Shown in pieces: positions 7,956 through 16,386 of a DNA stretch of 64,000 nucleotides (its first letter is position 1; each line of letters opens with the position of its first letter). The position numbers and the translations under genes are program-made. Origin of the DNA: Mobilitalea torta (GTDB taxonomy: Bacteria; Bacillota; Clostridia; Lachnospirales; Lachnospiraceae); assembly GCF_050433395.1 (NCBI RefSeq), contig NZ_JBNPXH010000009.1:62001-126000 (forward strand), in the 5' to 3' direction. The notes under the pieces were generated by a model. That model saw nothing but the letters and a program-made list of their open reading frames with translations. It made no database searches and had not been told where the DNA came from.

Positions 7956-8858
7956 ATGAAACCAGAGGCAGAAAGCATTTTTAAACCGGATATATTAAAG
8001 CATTGGCTGGAGATCAGGCGGTACTATGCAATAAATTATACTCATTTTGAGATGAAGCCCCACAGCCACCCCGAGCTGGAGATTATGTATGCCGTTCATG
8101 GAAGCTGTAAGATTATCTGCCGGAATAAGGACAGAGAGATGGTAGAATATTCTCTTAAGGAAGGGGAATATATCTTCCTGAACTGCAATACCCCGCACCA
8201 GCTGGAGGTAGTCAGGGGAATCCCCTGCCGTATATTGAATTTGGAGATCGCTCTGACTTCACCTGCAGAGGATTTTCATATTCGGAAATTATACGAGATC
8301 TCCCCTTCTGTCAGAGATTTTTTCACCACCTCCTTCTCCGCCTTTAAAGCCGCGGATCACGGCTCCAGTCTTCACCGCATCATTACGGAGCTGCAGAAGC
8401 AGTTTATGAACGGGCTGGATCAGTCGGAACACTGCATCGAAGTCAACCTGCTGCTGTCCCAGCTCCTTGTGGAGCTGTCCAGACAAAAAGGAAAGCGCTT
8501 CAGCTCCCACCGCGGAAGTATCTATGTGAGAAAAGCACTTTCCTATATTGAAAAAAGTTTTGATAAAGACCTTAGTGTGGAAGAGGTCGCCTTAGCCACC
8601 GGTGTATCGATCTCCCACCTTCAGCGGTTATTCAAGGAGCAGACCGGAGCCTCTCTCGTTGATAAGATCAATGAATACAGAATCAATAAAGCCCGGCTTT
8701 TACTGGAGAACAGCTGTCTGCCGGTGATTGATATCGCTTTCACCGTAGGCTTCCATAACCGTCAGCATTTTACTTATATCTTCACTAAAACAGTTGGCTG
8801 CTCCCCCGCTCTTTACCGGAAGCAAAAGGGCAACAACCAGCATTTGGTTGGTTTTTAA
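7956..8858 (+). CDS. AraC family regulator with N-terminal cupin domain
   Basis: A 300-residue regulator: an N-terminal cupin (HFEMKPHSHPELEIMYAV, EGEYIFLNCNTPHQLEV) for sugar sensing and a C-terminal AraC DNA-binding domain (VEEVALATGVSISHLQRLFK and FTVGFHNRQHFTYIFTKTVG). The longer reading from 7932 is less likely because GAGGAGGT sits five bases before the ATG at 7956. It is divergent from the GH4-AKR pair and presumably activates it. Its stop codon abuts the stop codon of the convergent GH31 gene with no base between. Confidence 0.92.
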   Translation: MKPEAESIFKPDILKHWLEIRRYYAINYTHFEMKPHSHPELEIMYAVHGSCKIICRNKDREMVEYSLKEGEYIFLNCNTPHQLEVVRGIPCRILNLEIALTSPAEDFHIRKLYEISPSVRDFFTTSFSAFKAADHGSSLHRIITELQKQFMNGLDQSEHCIEVNLLLSQLLVELSRQKGKRFSSHRGSIYVRKALSYIEKSFDKDLSVEEVALATGVSISHLQRLFKEQTGASLVDKINEYRINKARLLLENSCLPVIDIAFTVGFHNRQHFTYIFTKTVGCSPALYRKQKGNNQHLVGF

Positions 8859-11800
8859 TTATTCCGCAATCAACAAGGATGAGGACTTCATTATCTCTTC
8901 GATGCCAGCCTCCTCCGGCATCAAACTGACACTGGTATATCCTGAATTACTGTTATAAGAAGACTTCACCTTCTTCTCATTGACATAGACTTCTTTATAC
9001 TGTCCCATCAGTTCCAGTCTGATTTCTCCTTCCTGTCCCTTGATCGTGATATTTCCCCGTCCATCCGAGGCTATATCAACCAGGGTATCCTTAACGTAAT
9101 CATACCAGCGTGCCGTCCCCTGTCCGGGATAGATTCGCAGCGTCAGGCCTTCATAAGCATCCACCCTGTTTCCTACAGAAGAGCCCAGTTCGCCGCCCTC
9201 CTCCAGGTTCATAGCCAGGATACTTCCCTCCTTCACAAATACAGGGATCTCATTCACCTCACACGCCACCTCATATTCTCCGCCGCTATACCTTTTATGA
9301 TCAAAAAGTCCATACCAGATACCCTCCGGCAGACATACCTCCGCCTTCGTCTTACGGCTTCCCGTAACCGGAGCCACCAGCAGACTGTCTCCCAGCATGT
9401 ACTGGTATTGATATTTCTCATCCATAACCGGTCCGGGAAAAGAATATGCCATACTTCTCATCAGCGGCTCCCCCGTCAGGCTGGAATGCCTTGCACTGGA
9501 ATAAAGATATGGCAGGAGATTCATCCTCACATTGGCATAATACCGGTAGGTTTCCAGGCAGGCGTCCTCCTGCTTCTGCTCCGCCATATTCCAGGGCGTG
9601 CGGGCCTGGCTGGGAACCGGGTCCCCGCTGCTCTCCGAGTGTATCTGCATGATGGGGGAAAAGGCCGCCTGCGCCACACTGCGCTGATATAACTCCGCGC
9701 TGGGCAGACTTCCGCTAAAGCCTGCAATATCCCAGGCAACAAAGGGGATTCCCGACATGGATGCGCTTAAAGTCGCACGGATTGCCGCCTCAAAGGCTTC
9801 ATGGGTCGATGACTGGTCTCCCACCCAGCAGACCGGATGCAGCTGCATGGAGGAGCCCCCCGCTCTGCTGAAGGTCAGAGCATCCCCTACATAATCCCTG
9901 GCGTAATCAAAATAAGCCTGGGCATATAAATCTGGATATAGATTCCGCAGCTCATCCCCTTTGGTTCCATCGGAAGCGGTCACATCCCTTCCCCATACGA
10001 ATTCCCCTCCGTCTGTCTTAAATCCGTCAATTCCTATCTCCTCCAGGAGATAGCGCCGCTTTGACAAGAACCATTCCGTTGCCGCCCGGCTGGTAAAATC
10101 CATCAACAGGCTGCTGCCGAACCAGGTTCCCTCCGGCAGCCGGTAAGGCTTACCCTTTCCATCCTGCAATACATATCCTTGTTCCATGGCGTAGCTCTGG
10201 TCACGGAGAGACTGTACCGTCGCTGTCCCGGAATGCTTCAGAACGGGAATCTGCCAGAGCAGGATCTTAATCCCATTCCCATGAAGCTGGTCCACCATAT
10301 TCTTAGGGTCCGGCCAACGTCCTCCGAAGCGGAAATCCGACAGCTCCGGTACATGATCCCCCTTCTGAGGCTCATATTGGGAATCGTTGAAGGTGTAGAA
10401 GGTCTCCTCATCACTCCAGGCTTCCAAAACAATCACCGTGGTAGGAATTTCATGGCGGATGGTCTCTTCCAGCTGTTTCATAACCTCCGATTGTTTATCC
10501 CATTCATTTGCTGAAATCCACGGCCCGAAGGCCCATACCGGAGGCAGCACCGGATTCCCGGCCACCGCTGCATATCCTTTGGCGATGGAAGCGTTATCCC
10601 CGAAGAAGAGATAGCTGTCCACTCCCCGGCCAGGGCCGGTACGCACCTCGACGCTGCATACATCCTCCTGCACCGTATCAATCTCAAATTTGGAGTAATA
10701 AGTAGAATCCAGATAAAAGCCATACTTATCCGGAACAAAATAATAAGGCACCGGAGTATAAGTCTCCCCAGCCTGGTCCTTGTACCAATTCACACAATAG
10801 GTATGTACCGTTTTATTTCTTTGGTTCAGAGAATCATATTTCATCCCGAACCCGTAAAAACCATCCTCCGGAGGTGCGTCAAATTGATAGCGGATACCTT
10901 TCGCTTCTCTTCCGTCCGTTAATATCTCCAGACCGTTCTCCTTCGTACAGACAAGCAATTCCTTTCCCTTGGCATCTATCACCCTTAGTGCAAAAGGCTC
11001 CTTCCTAACCTCCAGGGCAAGCTTATCCCTGCCAAACAAATAAACTCCTTCCCTTTCCTCATAGGATATGGGAAGAGCGGCTTTGGCCTGCTCCCCGGAT
11101 TCTGCCGGATCGATCCGAAGCCTGACCGTCCCCTCTCCTTGAAAGGCCAGGGAAATCTGTGGCATGAATGTTGCCGTGCGTGCCGTTAGAAATGCAACAT
11201 CACCCTCTATACTGCACCCTGTAATTTCTTCTACTGCTTCCCACCGGCAAGTGGTAAACTGGTATGTTTCCGAGATTTTCTCAACTTCTCCGTCACTTCC
11301 CCCGCAGATGGTATATTCGATCCTGTCTCCCTGCTTGAAGGGTCCCAGCTTCCCCTGGTATTTCTTCTTCGTTATCCCGAAAGCCTTCAGATTAGCAGCA
11401 TGCTTACAGGCAGCCGCCTCCATCTCCTGGCCGTTCAGCGTCCATTCAACCCACAGATCCATCTCTGAAACCTTCTCATCTACTGCCAGATTGATTATAA
11501 TCTCCTCGTCCTCCTGAGGATCACCAGGCACCCGGTCCCACCATATTGGAGGAACTTCCTTTGCTCCATACAGATTATCCCATCCATAGGGTTCATGCAT
11601 CAGCTCTGCCGCAGTAAAGATGTTGGCATTCTCTCTGTCCGCTGAACCCCTGCTGCCTCCCATTTTCTCCGGGTCAAGTCCACCCCCGCTTACCTCCTCG
11701 CTTACTTCTCCCAAACCTGCTTTTTCCCCGCCTGCTGTTCCCCCTCCTGCATCTTCCTGTCCAGCCTGCTTCTGTCCTTCTCCCTCTTTTATTGCTCCGG

Positions 11801-11885
11801 CGCCGGAGCCTGCCAGCCTACATCCAGCCAACAAGACTGACACCGCTAGAAGAAGTACAAATCTTATTCCCTTTTTCCATCCCAT
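8859..11885 (-). CDS. Extracellular GH31 alpha-glycosidase lipoprotein
   Basis: A 1008-residue family 31 glycosidase. The N-terminus MGWKKGIRFVLLLAVSVLLAGC is a lipoprotein signal with Cys22, followed by a Gly/Glu/Lys-rich linker to about residue 85, then beta-sandwich domains and the (beta/alpha)8 barrel. The nucleophile is Asp625 in FKTDGGEF and the acid/base Asp690 in CWVGDQSST; WDIAGFSG follows. GH31 members release alpha-linked glucose, xylose or galactose; the KTDGGE subtype is shared with the gene at 29751. The ATG at 11885 has a GAGG site; an earlier ATG at 11927 lacks one. It trails the second permease pair and would act at the cell surface. Confidence 0.88.
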   Translation of the reverse strand: MGWKKGIRFVLLLAVSVLLAGCRLAGSGAGAIKEGEGQKQAGQEDAGGGTAGGEKAGLGEVSEEVSGGGLDPEKMGGSRGSADRENANIFTAAELMHEPYGWDNLYGAKEVPPIWWDRVPGDPQEDEEIIINLAVDEKVSEMDLWVEWTLNGQEMEAAACKHAANLKAFGITKKKYQGKLGPFKQGDRIEYTICGGSDGEVEKISETYQFTTCRWEAVEEITGCSIEGDVAFLTARTATFMPQISLAFQGEGTVRLRIDPAESGEQAKAALPISYEEREGVYLFGRDKLALEVRKEPFALRVIDAKGKELLVCTKENGLEILTDGREAKGIRYQFDAPPEDGFYGFGMKYDSLNQRNKTVHTYCVNWYKDQAGETYTPVPYYFVPDKYGFYLDSTYYSKFEIDTVQEDVCSVEVRTGPGRGVDSYLFFGDNASIAKGYAAVAGNPVLPPVWAFGPWISANEWDKQSEVMKQLEETIRHEIPTTVIVLEAWSDEETFYTFNDSQYEPQKGDHVPELSDFRFGGRWPDPKNMVDQLHGNGIKILLWQIPVLKHSGTATVQSLRDQSYAMEQGYVLQDGKGKPYRLPEGTWFGSSLLMDFTSRAATEWFLSKRRYLLEEIGIDGFKTDGGEFVWGRDVTASDGTKGDELRNLYPDLYAQAYFDYARDYVGDALTFSRAGGSSMQLHPVCWVGDQSSTHEAFEAAIRATLSASMSGIPFVAWDIAGFSGSLPSAELYQRSVAQAAFSPIMQIHSESSGDPVPSQARTPWNMAEQKQEDACLETYRYYANVRMNLLPYLYSSARHSSLTGEPLMRSMAYSFPGPVMDEKYQYQYMLGDSLLVAPVTGSRKTKAEVCLPEGIWYGLFDHKRYSGGEYEVACEVNEIPVFVKEGSILAMNLEEGGELGSSVGNRVDAYEGLTLRIYPGQGTARWYDYVKDTLVDIASDGRGNITIKGQEGEIRLELMGQYKEVYVNEKKVKSSYNSNSGYTSVSLMPEEAGIEEIMKSSSLLIAE

Positions 11886-12193
11886 ATATTTCCCATCCTC
11901 TTTTCTAAGATATTTAAAATCACACATTTTAAATCAAATCAAATTAAATATTTCAAATATTTCCTCATATATTTTTCAGTAGCTCATAACCAACGCCATA
12001 AAGATATACTTGTATCTGTACATTCACACACAAACACATTTATTTGCAAACAAATTTATAGGTAGATACATGAATACGCAATATACAGACAAGCATACAA
12101 ATATAAAATACGTAATGTATTTTATACAACAATCCATATCCCGGCCTAAAATTCCACAGACCATGAACACTTGCGGTCATGGTCTGCTCTAGT
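11886..12193. other. AT-rich intercistronic region with a strong hairpin
   Basis: About 300 bases without a gene. A perfect 10-bp stem (12157-12166 with 12177-12186) lies just after the permease gene on the minus strand, without a clear T-tract, so it may be a processing or attenuation hairpin. The rest is AT-rich with small inverted repeats such as AGATA-TACTTG-TATCT near 12005. No promoter is convincing. Confidence 0.55.
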
Positions 12194-13180
12194 CTATTCT
12201 CCGGTAATTCCTGTTTTTTCAATGCTTTCAACGAATTGCTTCTGTAATATAAGATATAAAGTAATCAATGGCAGAATGGATAACAAAGTCCCTGCCAGCC
12301 GAATGGACTCATTCAACGCGCCTCCCGTACTGACGGAAGCGGAGGAATACAGCTTATTAAACCGGTCTGCAAACTGCTGCAGAAGCATGGGAAGGGTGGT
12401 CGCCGCCCCTGTGGAATACTGGGGTATCTGGGTCGTATCATTCCATATCCAGATAAAAGAAAACAGGAAGCACACCACAATCGCCGGTTTTGCCATGGGA
12501 AGTGCAATTTGGGAAAAGACCCGGAACCTCCCCGCTCCATCGATACGCGCCGCCTCATCCAGCGCTTTCGGATAGGTAGCAAAGAAATTATAGTAAATCA
12601 GCAGGAAAATAGAACTTTTAATCCCCTGGCCCAATAAAGAAATCACATAAACCGGCCATATGGTTCCAACCAGCTTATAGGAGTTAAACAGCAGAAACCT
12701 GGGTATCATAGTGACCTGTGCCGGTATCAGGAACATTAAAACGGACAGGACAATCCACACCTTCTTAAGGGGAACCGGGAATCTTCCCAATCCATAGCCT
12801 GCACAAGCCAGTACCGCCGTCTGCAGCACTGCCGGTATGACTGTCATACGAAGGGAATCCTTGATTCCCTTCCACACATCCAGGGTCCTGGCTGCCTTAA
12901 TGAAGCTCTCGAAGGACAGCCTAGTAGGAATCCAGGATACCGTGGAATCCACCAGATCCTTCGTATCCATCATGCTGGTGGAAATCATATAGATCAGCGG
13001 GTAGATGAACACAAAGCCCAGGCCGGTCAAGATTACATACACCACAATTTTAGCAAAAATACTGCCCCTGCCTATACTCCCAAGAAAGAAGCTGCGCAGC
13101 AGCTGCTTTCCCCAGCCCGTATAATCCCGGGATGCCCTGCTCTTCCTCCTACTGTCTCTCTCTGATGCTGCGTCTCTCAT
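12194..13180 (-). CDS. CUT1 sugar ABC transporter permease (MalG type)
   Basis: A 328-residue inner-membrane protein with six predicted helices and the EAA loop EAARIDGAGRFRVFSQIALPMAKP near residue 220, which docks the ATPase. A basic N-terminal tail of about 35 residues precedes the first helix. Its start overlaps the upstream permease by 32 bases and has GGAGG seven bases upstream, so translation is coupled. Together they form the second permease pair of this locus. Confidence 0.92.
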   Translation of the reverse strand: MRDAASERDSRRKSRASRDYTGWGKQLLRSFFLGSIGRGSIFAKIVVYVILTGLGFVFIYPLIYMISTSMMDTKDLVDSTVSWIPTRLSFESFIKAARTLDVWKGIKDSLRMTVIPAVLQTAVLACAGYGLGRFPVPLKKVWIVLSVLMFLIPAQVTMIPRFLLFNSYKLVGTIWPVYVISLLGQGIKSSIFLLIYYNFFATYPKALDEAARIDGAGRFRVFSQIALPMAKPAIVVCFLFSFIWIWNDTTQIPQYSTGAATTLPMLLQQFADRFNKLYSSASVSTGGALNESIRLAGTLLSILPLITLYLILQKQFVESIEKTGITGE

Positions 13181-14081
13181 TCCTCGCCCTCCTTATCTCT
13201 TTCCAATCCGTGAACATCAGGAACACAATTACCATCAGGAACAGAAGACATACCGCATAAATCCATGACAATGTTGATGCATAGCTGTAGGGCCTTGCAA
13301 TATCCCTCACGGATTTCACAATCAACAGATTGGTCAAATCATCGGAGAAGGTTCCCATCTCCACAATCGTATAGATAGAATTCAGCATTATAATGGGCTT
13401 AATATACGGCAGGGTAATCCTCCAGAACATCTCCCAGGCCGTAGCACCGTCAATGGACGCGGCCTCATACATATTGAGATCGATTTTCTGCAGCGCCGCC
13501 AGAAAGATAATGGTCTGAACGCCGGAGAACCAGAGGATACGCACAAACCCGCCTAAAAAGGTGAGCAGTACATTCACCCAGACACCGTCCATTTCCCGTA
13601 AGATGTCTATGATTCCGAATACATTGATATCAATATTCATGGCGGCGGTCTCCGTCAGAAGCTCCGACATAACCGGCCCGCTCATGATGATAACCGGAAT
13701 AAAGAATATCATACGGAACAATGCTCTCCCGCGGAATTTCCGATTCAGCAAAATGCTGATGATGAGAGCAAAGACAACCGCCAGAGGTGTGCCCAGGGCC
13801 ACATTGACCAGAGAGGTAATGAGCTTTGTGGGATACTCCGCATCAGCAAACAAGGCCTGCCGGTAATATTCCCATCCAACCGGCTCCAGCTGGATCACCC
13901 CCGGCTTTATTGCCACCTGGTTAAAGCTGATGGCAATGGAATAAAGCAAGGGATAGCATGTAACAGCAAAAAATCCGATTAGCCATGGAGAGAGAAATAA
14001 GAGTCCTGCCAGTGCGTCGCGGCGTCGGTTAGTCATGGCCGGCATCCTTCTTTTCTTTGTGTCTCCTTCTTTTCTTACCAT
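13149..14081 (-). CDS. CUT1 sugar ABC transporter permease (MalF type)
   Basis: An integral membrane permease of about 310 residues with the EAA loop EAASIDGATAWEMFWRITLP near residue 205. The open frame extends upstream, but the ATG at 14081 (MVRKEGD) follows GGGGG and starts four bases after the stop of the DUF5696-type gene, which fits coupled translation. A large periplasm-facing loop lies between helices 1 and 3, as in MalF-like proteins. It pairs with the permease at 12194. Confidence 0.9.
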   Translation of the reverse strand: MVRKEGDTKKRRMPAMTNRRRDALAGLLFLSPWLIGFFAVTCYPLLYSIAISFNQVAIKPGVIQLEPVGWEYYRQALFADAEYPTKLITSLVNVALGTPLAVVFALIISILLNRKFRGRALFRMIFFIPVIIMSGPVMSELLTETAAMNIDINVFGIIDILREMDGVWVNVLLTFLGGFVRILWFSGVQTIIFLAALQKIDLNMYEAASIDGATAWEMFWRITLPYIKPIIMLNSIYTIVEMGTFSDDLTNLLIVKSVRDIARPYSYASTLSWIYAVCLLFLMVIVFLMFTDWKEIRRARNERRSIRERQ

Positions 14082-14085
14082 TCCC

Positions 14086-16386
14086 CTACCCCCTTCCTTC
14101 AACGACTTTGAACCAGCCCGGTGAAACGGTGACAGCTCCATCCGTTTTCTCTGACGCGGTATAATTAACATAGATCCTCACCCCGTTTCCGTAGGTGACG
14201 CGGATAAAGCCTTCCTCCAGTGCTCTGTGCTGTACAATGGTCTCGCCCTGCACCCCTGCCAGGGCCTGTGATATCGTATCATAGGCTTCCTTAATATAGC
14301 TTTCCCAATCCGAGAAATTAGTGGAAATATAGTCCTCCTGGGTGGTACGGTGCAGCGCAAGGCTTTCACAATGGGTCACCGTGAAGGTGGGTGCCACGCC
14401 ATATTCAATATGTCTTAACAGGCGCTCCTTGGAATAAGTTCCGGTATTCAGCGGCGCGGCATAGAGCGGTATGCTTCCCTTCAGCACAAGCTGTAAAAAC
14501 GGCACCGTGTCCGTCTCATACAGGAACTGCCCGCTGGATAAAGGGGCATTATAGAATTCCGAGGTATAGCTCCACAGATATTGGTTCGGATTGTATAAGG
14601 GCATCCTCTGCCCATCCCCTGCCTGCTCCACCAGAGAGACCGTACGGACCAGATTCTCAGCTCTCGTACTCTCCTTTCCCGAAGTAAAATCACCATAGAG
14701 ACGGTAGGACAATTCATCCAGGGCAAAGCCGGATATTTCACCGTAACTGCGTAAATTCCCGGCATTCTGAATCCGCCTGCCCACTTCACCGAGGCGGTAG
14801 AAATAAGTATTGGGATACATGATTATGATATTATTGCGTGACAGCTCAATCACCATGTTGGAAAGGTTGTTTGCCGCCTCTGTTCTCTTATTGATCTGGT
14901 CGGCATTGGCGCTGACGGGATTCAGATAGAAGTAGAACCGGTTTCCGCCCTCCCTGATCTGCTCAACCAGAGTCTGCACCTCCTCCTTGCTTCCCAGCTT
15001 TCTCAGGAAGGATGTACCTGCTTCATTATTCCTGGAATAGCTCCGGTAAACATAAGAGATATTCTTTATTCCCTGCTTCTCCAGCTTCTCTGCAAGAAGG
15101 GAAGCCTCCTTCACACTGGTGAATACCCGAAGGGAATTTCCTATAAATTCTTTGTGCAGACCGGCTCCCAGTATCTCTATTTTCAATGGAAGGCTTTCTT
15201 CCTCCACTGTCTGCCTGCTTATAATCTGCTTATCTGATAATATTCTCCGGTACAGTCCGGCCATACCGTTATAATCGGCTTCCTCCCCCTGGGTGATATA
15301 GACGGACAGCTCCGGCGATACTTCATTCCGGTGCTCCTGGGGAACCACTGCTCCTGCTCCCTTCTTCCGATTGATATTTTTATTATATCTCTGCCGGAAT
15401 TCAAATCTTGCCGCACCCCAGTTATAAGGGTTGTTCTGCAGCGCCGGCGTGGCCAGGATGGAAGCATATTCCGCCCCGCTCTCAATCACTGCGAACAAGC
15501 CGTTCTGATTCATGCCATGGACTACCCCGTAGACCGGCATAATGATCTGGGGCTCCTCCACCACATAGTCATTGGGGCGGTAAGCCTGCAAATCCGAAGG
15601 CTGGGCCAGGGATTCGATGCCCAGATCTTTCCCGTATACTCTTCCGGCGAAGGTAGAGGCATATTGGGAGGGTTTCTGAAAGCGAAGCAAGGCTCCCGAT
15701 CCGTCGGGAATCAGCAGATAGCCGTCCACCGAATCACTGTAGGAGGAACCGAGATAGGGTAAAAAAGTCATGGATTTCAGCCGGTAAGTACTATCCTGCA
15801 TTCCTTCCGTCAGACTTTCCTCCTCCATGCGGAAGCTTAACCGATTCCCTTCAAGGGTTACGTTCAGGTCGAAGGAGATGCCGAGTTCTTTAAATTCCGC
15901 ATGACATGCAAAGCCATCCGGGCGGACGGTATAGTCCGTCTCCGCATTTCCCGTCAGGCTGTACCGGCTCTCTGTGCCTGCCTCATCAAAGCACTCGATA
16001 CCCACAATAGAATTTCCGTAATTATTCCAGGTCTTATTCAGCCCTTCCGCGCCCTCCAGGGGTAATGCCCCCCAGATATAGCCCGTGTTCTTATTTTTAA
16101 TGCGAATCGTATTCCATTTCGTGTTCAGCCACAGCTGGGCCTGGTCCGTCTCTGCCGCCAGCTCAAAGCCTTCCAGGTCAAACCGGTTCTCCACCGCCTC
16201 GGCAGAAAAGGGATGAACCTGCCTGTTTGATAAGGCTTCCATCATATCCGTATGAAGGGGACGGGTCTCCGATCCAATGGAGGGCTTCTCCGTCACAGCA
16301 TCCTGAGTCTCCGCACTCGCATGAATGATCAGTCCCAATGCCAAAGAGGCAGCCAAGGCAAATGCAATTTTTCTACGTAATGACAC
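14086..16386 (-). CDS. Exported DUF5696-type protein of sugar transporter loci
   Basis: A 766-residue protein with a cleavable signal peptide (RRKIAFALAASLALGLIIHASA) and a large mixed alpha/beta secreted body; segments such as TFLPYLGSSYSDSVDGYLLIPDGSG and YEISGFALDELSYRLYGDF recall the DUF5696 family found beside CUT1 permeases in Paenibacillus and Lachnospiraceae. The repeated mention of acidic residues in a TIM-barrel-like C-half hints at a glycosidase-like fold, but no catalytic residues are identified. Its start overlaps the NHL-YIP1 gene by 14 bases and its end is four bases from the next permease, so it is clearly part of the transporter operon. Function unknown. Confidence 0.72.
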   Translation of the reverse strand: MSLRRKIAFALAASLALGLIIHASAETQDAVTEKPSIGSETRPLHTDMMEALSNRQVHPFSAEAVENRFDLEGFELAAETDQAQLWLNTKWNTIRIKNKNTGYIWGALPLEGAEGLNKTWNNYGNSIVGIECFDEAGTESRYSLTGNAETDYTVRPDGFACHAEFKELGISFDLNVTLEGNRLSFRMEEESLTEGMQDSTYRLKSMTFLPYLGSSYSDSVDGYLLIPDGSGALLRFQKPSQYASTFAGRVYGKDLGIESLAQPSDLQAYRPNDYVVEEPQIIMPVYGVVHGMNQNGLFAVIESGAEYASILATPALQNNPYNWGAARFEFRQRYNKNINRKKGAGAVVPQEHRNEVSPELSVYITQGEEADYNGMAGLYRRILSDKQIISRQTVEEESLPLKIEILGAGLHKEFIGNSLRVFTSVKEASLLAEKLEKQGIKNISYVYRSYSRNNEAGTSFLRKLGSKEEVQTLVEQIREGGNRFYFYLNPVSANADQINKRTEAANNLSNMVIELSRNNIIIMYPNTYFYRLGEVGRRIQNAGNLRSYGEISGFALDELSYRLYGDFTSGKESTRAENLVRTVSLVEQAGDGQRMPLYNPNQYLWSYTSEFYNAPLSSGQFLYETDTVPFLQLVLKGSIPLYAAPLNTGTYSKERLLRHIEYGVAPTFTVTHCESLALHRTTQEDYISTNFSDWESYIKEAYDTISQALAGVQGETIVQHRALEEGFIRVTYGNGVRIYVNYTASEKTDGAVTVSPGWFKVVEGRG

